From Streptomyces sp. TN58 (GTDB lineage: Bacteria > Actinomycetota > Actinomycetes > Streptomycetales > Streptomycetaceae): 64,000 nucleotides of DNA. The position numbers and the translations under genes were made by a program. The DNA is taken from the NCBI RefSeq assembly GCF_001941845.1, contig NZ_CP018870.1, positions 806,001-870,000 of the forward strand, read 5' to 3'. This document shows positions 8,853-17,468 of this stretch, piece by piece (the first letter of the stretch is position 1; each line of letters opens with the position of its first letter). Below the pieces are notes generated by a model, which worked only from the letters and a program-made list of their open reading frames with translations, ran no database searches and was not told where the DNA came from.

Positions 8853-9398
8853 CCCGCCGCCGGCCAGGCTGTCACCGGCGCCGTACGAGGGCCACGGGCG
8901 TCGCCCACCCTCATTCCGCGCGGGTCAGCCGCGCGGAATCGGCATCAGGCACTCCCGGGCCGGCGAACCTCGCGGGCCCGTACCGACAGGGCCGGCCGCG
9001 AGACCCCCGTGTCCGGCCGGTCCCCGCCAGGCGGCGGGCCCCCGGCGTGCTCCGAAAGAGACCGCCGGCTCTCCTCCCACCCGGTGCCTCAGCGCGCGGC
9101 GTCGGCGCGACGCGGCGCGAGGCGGAGAGAGAGCGTCCTCACAGCGGGCCTACGTGGTCGCTGCCGGCACGCAGCGCGGCCCGTAGCCGCGCCGCGTGTT
9201 CGCCAGGATCACGGGACAGCCCCAGGGCGTGGTGCGAAAGTGGCGTCGTCCGCGTGAAGGGCAGTGCTCGCCGGGTCTGATGCGGTGCCTGCTGCATGGG
9301 CGGAGGGTCGCCCGCGTACCGGTCGTACGCGGTCGTACGCGGGCGACCCCCACGATGCGGCGCCGGGCCGTAGCCGGCCGCCGGGGATGTGGACAGCC
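8853..9398. other. Gene-free stretch of 546 bases
   Basis: No convincing coding region on either strand: frames are open only because of GC content and show no family motifs. It lies between the convergent ends of the deazaflavin oxidoreductase and the geranylgeranyl-reductase-like gene. The only structure seen is the hairpin at 9305-9349; the rest shows nothing recognisable. Confidence 0.6.
9305..9349. terminator. Strong hairpin, probable terminator
   Basis: A perfect 15-base stem (9305-9319 with 9335-9349) around a 15-base loop that contains most of a tandem CGGTCGTACG repeat. It sits 50 bases past the stop codon of the minus-strand flavoprotein and has no T-tract, as is usual in streptomycetes. 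Confidence 0.6.
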
Positions 9399-10784
9399 TC
9401 AGCCCCGGTCGGCGTTCCGTGCCGCCGCCTGCCGTGCGTCCAGCGCGTGCAGTGCCTTGCGTGCCAGCGGGTACGTACGCACCATGTCGGCCAGTGTCGT
9501 CGCCCCCCGCGTGATGCGGGCGAAAGCCCGCCACGCCGGCCGGAAACCGGTGATCGCCGCGTGCAGCAGGCCCGGTCGGGCCTCGAAGACGGTCAGCATC
9601 CGCTTGCCGACGCCCATCTCCACACCCAGCCCGGCCTTCACCGCGAAGGCGTAGTTGAGGGCCTGGCGGCGGGCGTCCACCGCGTCCTGCGCCTCGGCGA
9701 TCTTCACCGCCCACTCCCCCGCGAGCCGCCCCGAGCGCAGCGCGAAGGAGATGCCCTCGCGGGTCCACGGTTCCAGCAGTCCGGCCGCGTCGCCCGCGAC
9801 CAGGACCCGGCCGCGCGAGAGCGGCGAGTCGGGCTTGCGGCACCGTGTGAGGTGCCCGGAGGAGACGGCCGGTTCGAAGCCGGCGAGTCCGAGCCGGGCG
9901 ATGAAGTCGTCCAGGTACCGCTTGGTCGCGGCTCCCTCGCCCTTCGCCGAGATGACCCCGACCGTGAGGGTGTCGCCCTTGGGGAAGACCCAGCCGTAAC
10001 TGCCGGGCAGCGGGCCCCAGTCGATCAGCACCCGGCCCTTCCAGTCCTCGGCGACCGTCGCGGGGACGGGGATCTCCGCCTCCAGGCCGAGGTCCACCTG
10101 GTCCATCTCGACGCCCACGTGTGCGCCGATCCGGCTCGCGCTGCCGTCCGCTCCGACCACGGCGCGCGCCAGGACGGTTTCCCCGTCGGCCAGCACCACG
10201 GCGACGGTGCGCCGGTCGGGTACGGCCGCCCCGTGCTGCTCCACGCGGGCCACTGCCGTGCCCGTGCGGACGGTGGCGCCCGCCTTCTCCGCCTCGGCGA
10301 CCAGGCCGGCGTCGAATTCCGGCCGGTTGATGAGCCCGAACAGCATGTGCTTCGAGCGGCGGGTACGGGTCAGCTTGCCGTCCATGGAGAAGGTGACCGC
10401 GTGGATGCGGTCCTTGAGGGGCAGGACGAAGCCCGGCGGGAGGGCGTCGCGGGAGGGGCCGATGATGCCGCCGCCGCACGTCTTGTACCGGGGCAGTTCG
10501 GCCTTCTCCAGCAGCAGGACGCGCCGCCCGGCCGTGGCCGCCGCGTGCGCGGCCGAGGAACCGGCCGGTCCGGCTCCGACCACGACCACGTCCCACACCT
10601 CGCCGTCGGCTCCCCCGGCCGCCTCGCCGGCCGCCTCCCGCTCGGCCGGGTCCGCCCCCGTGCCCACCCCCGCGTCCGCTCCGGCCACGGCGTCCGTGCC
10701 CGCGCCCTCGCCTCGGCCCTCGCCCTGGCTCCGGCCCTCGCCTGCATCCGCACCTGCGTCGCGTACGTCGTCGTCGCTGCTCAC
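9399..10784 (-). CDS. Geranylgeranyl reductase-family FAD oxidoreductase
   Basis: A 461-residue flavoprotein. After a 50-residue low-complexity Gly/Ala/Asp/Glu leader comes the Rossmann motif VVVVGAGPAGSSAAHAAA, then the family signature LPRYKTCGGGIIG with the conserved Cys, and the second FAD motif VLVAGDAAGLLEPWTREGIS. These are hallmarks of the geranylgeranyl-reductase (ChlP/DGGR-like) subfamily, which saturates prenyl chains. GTG 10784 is preceded by GGAGCAG at ten bases. Streptomycetes often carry one such gene, frequently assigned to menaquinone side-chain reduction; that role is inference. Confidence 0.85.
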   Translation of the reverse strand: MSSDDDVRDAGADAGEGRSQGEGRGEGAGTDAVAGADAGVGTGADPAEREAAGEAAGGADGEVWDVVVVGAGPAGSSAAHAAATAGRRVLLLEKAELPRYKTCGGGIIGPSRDALPPGFVLPLKDRIHAVTFSMDGKLTRTRRSKHMLFGLINRPEFDAGLVAEAEKAGATVRTGTAVARVEQHGAAVPDRRTVAVVLADGETVLARAVVGADGSASRIGAHVGVEMDQVDLGLEAEIPVPATVAEDWKGRVLIDWGPLPGSYGWVFPKGDTLTVGVISAKGEGAATKRYLDDFIARLGLAGFEPAVSSGHLTRCRKPDSPLSRGRVLVAGDAAGLLEPWTREGISFALRSGRLAGEWAVKIAEAQDAVDARRQALNYAFAVKAGLGVEMGVGKRMLTVFEARPGLLHAAITGFRPAWRAFARITRGATTLADMVRTYPLARKALHALDARQAAARNADRG

Positions 10785-10966
10785 GATGTGTTGCTGCTCC
10801 TGATCACCCGGTTGCTCCGATGCCGGGGAAATCCTACGGCGAGACACCGCCCCAACCTGCTGTGCGAAGATCGGACGGTCTTTCCGCCGCACCCGGCATA
10901 CGCACGTCCCGCGCATGCGCGGGCCGCGTACACGGATACAACGTCGCACCCAAAAGGAGCGTGCCC

Positions 10967-12331
10967 ATGTCCCAGAATCCGATCGCCGAGACGGTCGCCT
11001 CGATGATGCCCCGCGCCAAGCAGGAGCTGACCGAGCTGGTGGCCTTCCGGTCGGTGGCGGACTGGGCGCAGTTCCCGCGCAGCGAGAGCGAGGCCGCGGC
11101 GAACTGGGTGGCCGACGCCCTGCGCGTCGAGGGCTTCCAGGACGTGGCGCTGCTCGACACCCCTGACGGCACACAGTCCGTGTACGGCTTCCTGCCCGGC
11201 CCGGAGGGTGCGCCGACCGTGCTGCTGTACGCGCACTACGACGTGCAGCCTCCGCTGGACGACGACGCCTGGATCTCCCCGGCCTTCGAGCTGACCGAGC
11301 GCGACGGCCGCTGGTACGGGCGCGGCGCGGCCGACTGCAAGGGCGGTTTCATCATGCACCTGCTGGCGTTGCGGGCGCTGAAGGCCAACGGCGGGGTGCC
11401 GGTGGGCGTCAAGATGATCGTCGAGGGCTCGGAGGAGCAGGGCACGGGCGGACTCCAGCAGTACGCGGAGGCGCACCCGGAGCTGCTGGCCGCCGACGCC
11501 GTGGTCGTCGGCGACGCGGGCAACTTCCGCCTCGGCCTGCCGACGGTGACCGCCACGCTGCGCGGCATGTGCCTGCTCAAGGTGAAGATCGACACGCTGG
11601 GCGGGAACCTGCACTCCGGCGTCTTCGGCGGTGCCGCGCCCGACGCGCTGGCCGCGCTGATCCGGGTGCTCGACTCGCTGCGTGCCGCCGACGGTTCCAC
11701 GACGGTCGACGGGCTCGCCTCGGACGCGGTGTGGGAGGGCCTGCAGTACCCGGAGGCGGACTTCCGCGCCGACGCGAAGGTGCTGGACGGTGTCGAGCTG
11801 ATCGGCGAGGGCACCGTCGCCGACCGCCTGTGGGCCCGCCCGGCCGTCACCGTGCTCGGCATCGACTGCCCGCCGGTCGTCGGCGCGACGCCGTCCGTGC
11901 ACGCGAGCGCCGGCGCTCTGATCAGCCTGCGTGTGCCGCCGGGTGTGGACACCGCGGAGGCGATCAAGCTGCTCCAGGCGCATCTGGAGGCGCACACGCC
12001 GTGGAAGGCGCGTCTGGAACTGGAGGTCGTCGGCCAGGGCCAGCCGTTCAAGGCGGACACCGACAGCCCGGCGTACGCGTCGATGCGAGCGGCTCTGGAG
12101 GCCGCCTACCCGGGCCAGGAGATGCAGATCACCGGTATGGGCGGGTCGATCCCGCTGTGCAACACGCTGACGTCGCTGTACCCGCAGGCGGAGATGCTGC
12201 TGATCGGCCTCAGCGAGCCGGATGCGCAGATCCACGCGGTCAACGAGAGCGTGTCGCCGGAGGAGTTGGAGCGCCTGTCGGTGGCGGAGGCTCTGTTCCT
12301 CGTCAACTACGCGGAGTCCAAGCGCGCCTGA
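10967..12331 (+). CDS. M20-family dipeptidase
   Basis: This 454-residue zinc peptidase carries the first metal motif YAHYDVQPP (His and Asp-x-Gln form), the bridging Asp in GRGAADCKGG, and the EGSEEQGTGG pair in which the Glu is the general base. The intervening lid domain and the C-terminal His (DAQIHAVNES) are present, and the length is normal for M20A dipeptidases. Cytoplasmic: no signal peptide. ATG 10967 follows AAAGGAGC, an ideal ribosome site. Divergent from the FAD oxidoreductase with 182 bases between starts. Confidence 0.92.
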   Translation: MSQNPIAETVASMMPRAKQELTELVAFRSVADWAQFPRSESEAAANWVADALRVEGFQDVALLDTPDGTQSVYGFLPGPEGAPTVLLYAHYDVQPPLDDDAWISPAFELTERDGRWYGRGAADCKGGFIMHLLALRALKANGGVPVGVKMIVEGSEEQGTGGLQQYAEAHPELLAADAVVVGDAGNFRLGLPTVTATLRGMCLLKVKIDTLGGNLHSGVFGGAAPDALAALIRVLDSLRAADGSTTVDGLASDAVWEGLQYPEADFRADAKVLDGVELIGEGTVADRLWARPAVTVLGIDCPPVVGATPSVHASAGALISLRVPPGVDTAEAIKLLQAHLEAHTPWKARLELEVVGQGQPFKADTDSPAYASMRAALEAAYPGQEMQITGMGGSIPLCNTLTSLYPQAEMLLIGLSEPDAQIHAVNESVSPEELERLSVAEALFLVNYAESKRA

Positions 12332-12361
12332 CCCGGCCCGCCACCGCTGTTCCGGTTACGA

Positions 12362-12382
12362 CCAGGGCGCAGTGCGCCCTGG
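12362..12382. terminator. Hairpin terminator after the M20 gene
   Basis: A perfect 9-base stem (CCAGGGCGC with GCGCCCTGG) and 3-base loop, 31 bases after the dipeptidase stop codon. Confidence 0.6.
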
Positions 12383-12444
12383 GCGTACTGCGCTCACGGT
12401 GAAGTCACCTGCCGGGGGCGGCGGCCCGTCCGTACGTTCGCCGT

Positions 12445-13143
12445 ATGGACCTCGTCGAAGTACTTCCGAACCGGCTCCACATGCTGCGTTTCCCCATCGG
12501 CCAGGCGTACCTCTGGCAGGACGGCGGGGCGCTGACCCTCGTCGACGCGGGCAACGCCGGCTCCGCGGCGGAGATCGAAGGGGCGATACGCTCCCTCGGG
12601 CTGCTCCCCGAGCGGCTGGAGCGGATCGTCCTGACGCACTGCCACCGCGATCATGTGGGCGCGGCGGGTGAACTCGCCGCCCGCTGGGGGGCGGTTGTGC
12701 TGGCGCACCAGCTGGACGCGCCGGTGATCCGGGGTGAGCGGCCCGTTCCCGAACCGGTGCTGCTGGACTGGGAGATCCCGCTGTACGCGCATGGCCTGAC
12801 CGTCCCCGAGGCCCCGGCCACCCCGGTCGACCGCGAGGTGGAGGACGGGGACGCGTTGGGCTTCGGGGACGGGGCGTACGTCGTCCACGCCCCGGGCCAC
12901 ACCGACGGCAGCATCGGCATCCATCTGCCGCGCCACGGTGTGCTGTTCACGGGTGACTGCGTCGCCGCCGTCGGCCCCCCGATGCTGGGTGTCTTCAACG
13001 TCGACCGCGCCCGTGCGGTCGAGTCCTTCCGCCGCCTGGCCGAACTCACACCCTCGGTAGCCTGCTTCGGCCACGGCGACCCCCTCACCGTGGACACCGC
13101 CCTCATCCTGGCCCAGACCGCCGCCGAAACCCCGGGCGAGTGA
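12445..13143 (+). CDS. MBL-fold metallo-hydrolase
   Basis: A 232-residue metallo-beta-lactamase-fold hydrolase with the complete metal signature: LTHCHRDHVGAAG (HxHxDH), the third His in HAPGHTDGS, the bridging Asp in FTGDCV and the last His in CFGHGDPL. It most resembles the glyoxalase-II-like group, so it is probably a cytoplasmic thioester or phosphoester hydrolase; substrate unknown. No clear ribosome site precedes ATG 12445, so it may be leaderless. Its last codons and stop are part of the first copy of the 145-bp tandem repeat that follows. Confidence 0.85.
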   Translation: MDLVEVLPNRLHMLRFPIGQAYLWQDGGALTLVDAGNAGSAAEIEGAIRSLGLLPERLERIVLTHCHRDHVGAAGELAARWGAVVLAHQLDAPVIRGERPVPEPVLLDWEIPLYAHGLTVPEAPATPVDREVEDGDALGFGDGAYVVHAPGHTDGSIGIHLPRHGVLFTGDCVAAVGPPMLGVFNVDRARAVESFRRLAELTPSVACFGHGDPLTVDTALILAQTAAETPGE

Positions 13144-13422
13144 GCCGAAGGGGCGCGCCCCGGGGAGTGAGGGCGAGCGCGCGAAGGAAACCGCGACGAA
13201 CGAGCGGTTTACGAGCACGCACGACCCCACGAGCCGGCACCAGGCGCCCCAGAGGCGAACCGAGCCCCCGACCAAGACCGGCGAGTGAGCCGAAGGGGCG
13301 CGCCGGGGAGTGAGGGCGAGCGCGCGGAGGAAACCGTGAGGAACGAGCGGTTTACGAGCACGCACGCCCTCACGAGCCGGCAAAAGGCGCCCCGGAGGCG
13401 AACCGAGCCCCCAAAAAAAGGG
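13136..13422. repeat. Two-copy tandem repeat, period 145 bp
   Basis: Copy 1 (13136-13280) and copy 2 (13281 to about 13422) are nearly identical, differing by a few substitutions, a 2-base deletion in copy 2 after GGGGCGCGCC and a divergent last 10-15 bases. Each contains GGAAACCG followed by AACGAGCGGTTTACGAGC, a possible short stem. The unit begins inside the MBL gene and supplies its TGA stop. It lies between convergent genes. A sequence of this character is likely a dispersed streptomycete intergenic element that duplicated, but no other copy was seen in this window. Confidence 0.75.
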
Positions 13423-13428
13423 GGGGCT

Positions 13429-14466
13429 TCAGCCGGTGGGGGTGCCTGCCTCCAAGTAGAGGGGGCGGCCGCGTTCGCGGGCGCGCAGGGCCCAGCGTAG
13501 GCGTTCGTAGCGGTGTTGCGGCAGCAGTTCCGCGGCTTCGGCCTCGGTGACGAAGCGCCAGGCGCGGAGTTCGGGGCCGGGTAGGCGGAGGTGGGTGGCG
13601 GTCTCGTCGGTGAGGCGGCCGCCGTCGAAGAGCAGGCGGAGTCCGCCGAAGCCGGGGGGCTGTGGGCGTTCCCAGTCGACGACGAGGAGTGTGGGTGTGC
13701 GGTCCAGTACGAGGCCCAGTTCCTCGGTGACTTCTCGTATGCCGGCGCGGGCGGGTGCCTCGCCGGTTTCGACGACGCCTCCGGGGAATTCCCAGCCTGC
13801 CTTGTATGTGGGGTCGACCAGGAGGACCCGGTCGTGCTGGTCGAAGAGGAGTACGCCGGCGGCGACGGTTTCCCGGGTGGGTTCGGGGGTTTGCACGATG
13901 TCGCAGACGGGGGCGGTGTCCGAGCGGACGGCTTCGGCGATGCGCTGGGCGGTCTCGTGCACGGTGAGGGTGCTGTTGTCGATGACGTGGGCGTCGTCGG
14001 TGAGCCAGCCGAGGGCTTCGTGGTAGGCCGGGATGTGGTCGTAGGCCCACTGTCGGACTCGTAGGTCGACGTCGGCGGGGTCGCCGGGTTCGGTGCGGGT
14101 GGCGATCCGCTCCCGAAGGATCGTTTCCGCAGGGGCGAGCAGCACATGCCGCACCGGGATACGGCGCGCTGCCAGCCCGCCGAAGATCTCGTCCCGGTAG
14201 TCCTGGCGCAATAGCGTCATGGGGACGACGAGCGGCCCGCCCACTTCCGCGAGCAGCGCCGCGGCCGTGTCGACGACCAGCCGCCGCCAACTCGGCAGGT
14301 CCTGGTAGTCGGTGACCTCCGCCAGCCGTTCGGGCGGCAGCAGCACGCGCAGCGCGCCGCCGACGAGTTCCGGGTCGAACAGGGTGCTGTCCGGGAGCAG
14401 TGCGGTCAGTTCACGGGCCGTGCTGGTCTTCCCCGCGCTGAACGTGCCGTTGATCCAGACAATCAC
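13429..14466 (-). CDS. P-loop kinase-like domain fused to NUDIX hydrolase
   Basis: The 345-residue protein has two domains. Residues 1-190 are a P-loop kinase-like domain opening IVWINGTFSAGKTSTAREL (Walker A GTFSAGKTS). From about residue 195 there is a NUDIX domain with box GGVVETGEAPARAGIREVTEELGL split across about residues 240-263, matching GX5EX7REVXEEXG in spacing. Such fusions are common in Streptomyces; the NUDIX part should hydrolyse a nucleoside-diphosphate derivative and the N-terminal part resembles shikimate/chloramphenicol-type kinases. GTG 14466 gives the usual compact N-terminus; ATG 14484 is an alternative. Only 6 bases separate its stop from the repeat tract. Confidence 0.82.
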   Translation of the reverse strand: MIVWINGTFSAGKTSTARELTALLPDSTLFDPELVGGALRVLLPPERLAEVTDYQDLPSWRRLVVDTAAALLAEVGGPLVVPMTLLRQDYRDEIFGGLAARRIPVRHVLLAPAETILRERIATRTEPGDPADVDLRVRQWAYDHIPAYHEALGWLTDDAHVIDNSTLTVHETAQRIAEAVRSDTAPVCDIVQTPEPTRETVAAGVLLFDQHDRVLLVDPTYKAGWEFPGGVVETGEAPARAGIREVTEELGLVLDRTPTLLVVDWERPQPPGFGGLRLLFDGGRLTDETATHLRLPGPELRAWRFVTEAEAAELLPQHRYERLRWALRARERGRPLYLEAGTPTG

Positions 14467-14613
14467 GTCTACCCCTCTCCCCATGGCTCGTCCGGAGCCC
14501 CCAGTGGCTTGCCCGCCCCACCCTGCCACGAAAACCTCACTATCGGCCGAGTGCTTATCCTCAAGGTCACGAGCCCGCACGCTCGCCCGAGTAACCAGGG
14601 AGGATTCACGACT

Positions 14614-15651
14614 GTGCCCCACTACCGCCGCACGTCCGACCCCCGCTACGGCAGCCGGCCGACCATGAAGGACGTGGCGGCCCGGGCGGGTGTCGGCCTG
14701 AAGACGGTGTCCCGGGTGGTCAACGGCGAGCCGGGCGTCACTTCCGAGACGGAGAAGCGGGTCCTGGAGGCCATAGCGGCGCTGGGCTTCCGCCGCAACG
14801 ACAGCGCTCGCGTGCTGCGCAAGGGCCGTACGGCCACGGTCGGCCTGGTCCTGGAGGACCTTGCCGACCCCTTCTACGGTCCGCTGAACCGGGCGGTGGA
14901 GGAGGTGGCCCGGGCGCACGGGGCGCTGCTCGTCAACGGTTCCAGTGCCGAGGATCCGGACCGGGAGAGGGAGTTGGCGCTGGCGCTGTGCGCCCGCCGG
15001 GTGGACGGTCTGATCGTGATCCCCGCCGGGAACGACCACCGCTATCTTGAGCCGGAGATCCGGGCGGGGGTGGCCACGGTGTTCGTGGACCGGCCGGCCG
15101 GCGGGATCGAGGCCGACGTGGTGCTTTCGGACAACTTCGGCGGGGCCCGCGGCGGTGTCGCCCACCTGATCGCGGGGGGCCACCGCCGGATCGGCTTCAT
15201 CGGGGACCATTCCCGCATCCACACGGCGGCGGAGCGCCTGCGCGGCTACCGTGCGGCCATGGCGGAGGCCGGCCTCGCGGTGGACGGGTCCTGGGTCTCG
15301 CTCGGCTCGACGGATCCCGGCCGGGTCGCGGCGGCGGCGAGGGCGATGCTCGGGGGCGCGGATCCGGTGACGGCCGTCTTCGCCGGGAACAACCGGGTGA
15401 CGGTCACGGTGGTGCGGGTCCTGGCTTCCCTGGAACGCGCGGTGGCGCTGGTCGGCTTCGACGACTTCGAGCTGGCGGACCTGCTGCGGCCGGGGGTGAC
15501 GGTGGTCGCCCAGGACCCGGCGGCGCTGGGGCGGGTGGCCACGGACCGGCTCTTCCAGCGGCTGGGCGGAGCGGGGCTCACCCCGGTCCGCACCGAGCTG
15601 CCCACCCGCCTCGTCCCCCGCGGCTCGGGCGAGCTGCCGCCTGCGGACTGA
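14614..15651 (+). CDS. LacI-family transcriptional regulator
   Basis: This 345-residue regulator has an N-terminal LacI helix-turn-helix and hinge (MKDVAARAGVGLKTVSRVVN at residues 18-37) and a periplasmic-binding-protein-like effector domain with VGLVLEDLADPFYGPL, RVDGLIVIPAG and ALVGFDDFELADLL. It should sense a sugar or nucleoside and repress a catabolic operon, but no transporter or catabolic gene adjoins it, so its target is elsewhere. GTG 14614 has GGGAGG ten bases upstream; ATG 14665 would still keep the whole HTH. Divergent from the kinase-NUDIX gene. Confidence 0.9.
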   Translation: MPHYRRTSDPRYGSRPTMKDVAARAGVGLKTVSRVVNGEPGVTSETEKRVLEAIAALGFRRNDSARVLRKGRTATVGLVLEDLADPFYGPLNRAVEEVARAHGALLVNGSSAEDPDRERELALALCARRVDGLIVIPAGNDHRYLEPEIRAGVATVFVDRPAGGIEADVVLSDNFGGARGGVAHLIAGGHRRIGFIGDHSRIHTAAERLRGYRAAMAEAGLAVDGSWVSLGSTDPGRVAAAARAMLGGADPVTAVFAGNNRVTVTVVRVLASLERAVALVGFDDFELADLLRPGVTVVAQDPAALGRVATDRLFQRLGGAGLTPVRTELPTRLVPRGSGELPPAD

Positions 15652-15734
15652 GTGCTGCCCGTAGGGTCGGCCCGGCCCCGTACCACCGGGGCCGGGCCGA
15701 GGGCGCGCACGGTCGGGCGGGCGCGTAAGGGCCA

Positions 15735-16010
15735 GGCGGTCGCCGCCAAGGCCAGGCGGCAACCGTCGGGCCGGGCGGCCGCCAAAGCCGAAAACGGTCG
15801 CCGCCGGGGCCGAACGCCCGCGGCAAACCCAGGCGGGCTCCGCAAGGCCAGGAACGGCCGCGGTGAAGCCGGGCGGGCGGCCGCCGCCGGGCCGAACGGT
15901 CGCCGCCAAGGCCAGGCGGCGTCCCTCGGGCTGGGCGCCGCCGAAGCCAGACGGCCTCCGCCGAGGCCCAACGGCCGCCCCTCGGCGTCAGGCGGTCGCC
16001 GTCAGGGTCG
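15735..16010. repeat. Degenerate tandem repeat of about 20 bp, roughly 14 units
   Basis: The stretch is built from units of 16-23 bases close to RRCGGYCGCCGCCRRGGCCR. Clean examples start at 15735, 15790 and 15895, and the last unit (15991-16010) lies within the 3' end of the DUF6986 gene. It fills the gap between two convergent genes, together with 83 bases of plain sequence at 15652-15734. Units are GC palindromic in part (GGCCGCC/GGCGGCC), so the transcript could fold extensively. No start/stop pattern or family motif supports coding. Confidence 0.7.
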
Positions 16011-17286
16011 CGGAGCGGCGGGGGATCGCGAAGGCGTCGAGTTCGGCGCGGGTCAGGCCGGTCAGGGCGGTGACCTCATCGGCGCCGACCGCGCCGCAGT
16101 CGAGGCCGCGGACCAGGTATCCGGCCAGGGCCTTGGCGGTGGCGGGCTCGTCCATCACGTCGCCCTCGATCTTGGCCACGTACGCCTTCAGGCGTGCGGC
16201 GGCGGCCTCCAGGCCTTCGCGGTAGAAGGTGAAGACGGCCGCGTAGCGGGTGGGCAGGTGCGCGGGGTGCATGTCCCAGCCCTGGTAGTAGGCGCGGGCC
16301 AGGGCGCGGCGGGTCAGGCCGTAGTGCAGCTTCCAGCCCTCGTGGACCTTCTCGGTGGTGCCGATGGGCAGCACGTTGGTGGAGCCGTCGGAGACGCGTA
16401 CGCCGGTGCCGGCGGCCGCGACCTGCATGATCGCCTTCGCGTGGTCGGCGGCGGGGTGGTCGCTGGCCTGGTAGGCGGCGGACACGCCGACGCAGGCGCT
16501 GTAGTCGAAGGTGCCGTAGTGCAGGCCGGTGGCGCGGCCCTTGGCGGCCTCGATCATCCGGGCGACGGTGGCGGTGCCGTCGGAGGCCAGGATGGACTGG
16601 CTGGTCTCGATCTGGATCTCGAAGCCGATCCGGCCCGGGCGCAGGCCGCGGGTGGTCTCGAAGGCCTCCAGCAGCTTGACGAAGGCGGTGACCTGCTCGG
16701 CGTAGGTGACCTTCGGGAGGGTGAGGACGAGGCCGTCGGGCAGGCCGCCGTGCTCCAGGAGGCCGGAGAGGAAGATGTCGGTGGTGCGGATGCCGCGGTC
16801 GCGGACGTTGGACTCCATGCACTTCATGCGGATGCCCATGTACGGCGCGTTGGTGCCGTTGGAGAAGGCTTCGGAGACGAGGCGGGCGGCGCGGGCGGCG
16901 GCCTGGTCCTCCTCCTCGTCGGAGCGGACGCCGAAGCCGTCCTCGAAGTCGACGCGGAGGTCCTCGACGGGCTCGCGCAGGAGCTTGGCGCGGACGCGGT
17001 CGTAGACCGGTACGGCGAGTGCGTCGGAGATGCCGAGGACCTTGGCGAAGGTGGCGGCGTCCGGGGCGTGCTCGTCGAGGGCGGCCAGGGCCTGGTCGCC
17101 CCAGGTGCGGATGGTGTCGGCGGCGAAGACGTCACCGGGTACGTAGACGGTGTGGATGGGCTGCCGGGTGCCGGGGTCGCCCGGGTAGTGGCGCGCGAGC
17201 TCCGCGTCCACCGGCGCGAGGGAGGCGCTGATGCCCTCGCTGACCGCGCCTGCGAGGCTCGTTGCCACCTTCTCCTGCTGACCCAT
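15988..17286 (-). CDS. DUF6986 / HpcH-HpaI aldolase-like protein
   Basis: A 432-residue protein of the actinobacterial DUF6986 type, whose core resembles HpcH/HpaI and citrate-lyase beta aldolases. Visible motifs are VDFEDGFGVRSDEEED (acidic, metal-binding-like), IGFEIQIETSQSIL (catalytic-barrel strand with Glu), and LHYGTFDYSACVGVSA. It is probably a Mg-dependent C-C lyase or synthase acting on 2-oxo acids or acyl-CoA, cytoplasmic. ATG 17286 follows AGGAGAGTGC. A short inverted repeat 17-31 bases before the start could be an operator. Its 3' end runs into the tandem repeat tract. Confidence 0.75.
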   Translation of the reverse strand: MGQQEKVATSLAGAVSEGISASLAPVDAELARHYPGDPGTRQPIHTVYVPGDVFAADTIRTWGDQALAALDEHAPDAATFAKVLGISDALAVPVYDRVRAKLLREPVEDLRVDFEDGFGVRSDEEEDQAAARAARLVSEAFSNGTNAPYMGIRMKCMESNVRDRGIRTTDIFLSGLLEHGGLPDGLVLTLPKVTYAEQVTAFVKLLEAFETTRGLRPGRIGFEIQIETSQSILASDGTATVARMIEAAKGRATGLHYGTFDYSACVGVSAAYQASDHPAADHAKAIMQVAAAGTGVRVSDGSTNVLPIGTTEKVHEGWKLHYGLTRRALARAYYQGWDMHPAHLPTRYAAVFTFYREGLEAAAARLKAYVAKIEGDVMDEPATAKALAGYLVRGLDCGAVGADEVTALTGLTRAELDAFAIPRRSATLTATA

Positions 17287-17302
17287 CGTGCACTCTCCTC
17301 TT

Positions 17303-17317
17303 TTCCGCTTCACGGAA
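17303..17317. promoter_or_regulatory. Possible operator, TTCCG inverted repeat
   Basis: TTCCG-CTTCA-CGGAA lies just upstream of the DUF6986 start and is followed 7 bases on by a related imperfect half (CCGCATAGCAGAA). The layout is IclR-like, but the arms are only 5 bases, so this is tentative. Confidence 0.3.
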
Positions 17318-17395
17318 GCTTAGATCCGCATAGCAGAATTTAGCCACGTGGTTCCGCTCCGTCAATGGTCCCTCGACCGCCTCGGGCAAACGACT

Positions 17396-17430
17396 CGGGG
17401 CCGCGCGGTGAGAATCACCACACGGCCCCG
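17396..17430. terminator. Bipartite hairpin, terminator of the etf operon
   Basis: Outer stem CGGGGCCG/CGGCCCCG (17396-17403, 17423-17430) and inner stem GGTG/CACC around loop AGAAT, separated by 3-base bulges. It lies 39 bases past the etfA stop codon on the minus strand. Confidence 0.7.
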
Positions 17431-17468
17431 ATGAAGCGGTGCTACGAAGAGAAGCGCAGGTCAGGCGG

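Noticed and set aside
8880..9260. Small protein genes on the plus strand after the deazaflavin oxidoreductase
   Set aside because: Frames are Arg/Pro-rich read-through of GC sequence without ribosome sites or motifs.
15735..16010. CRISPR array
   Set aside because: Units abut without unique spacers and are too degenerate.
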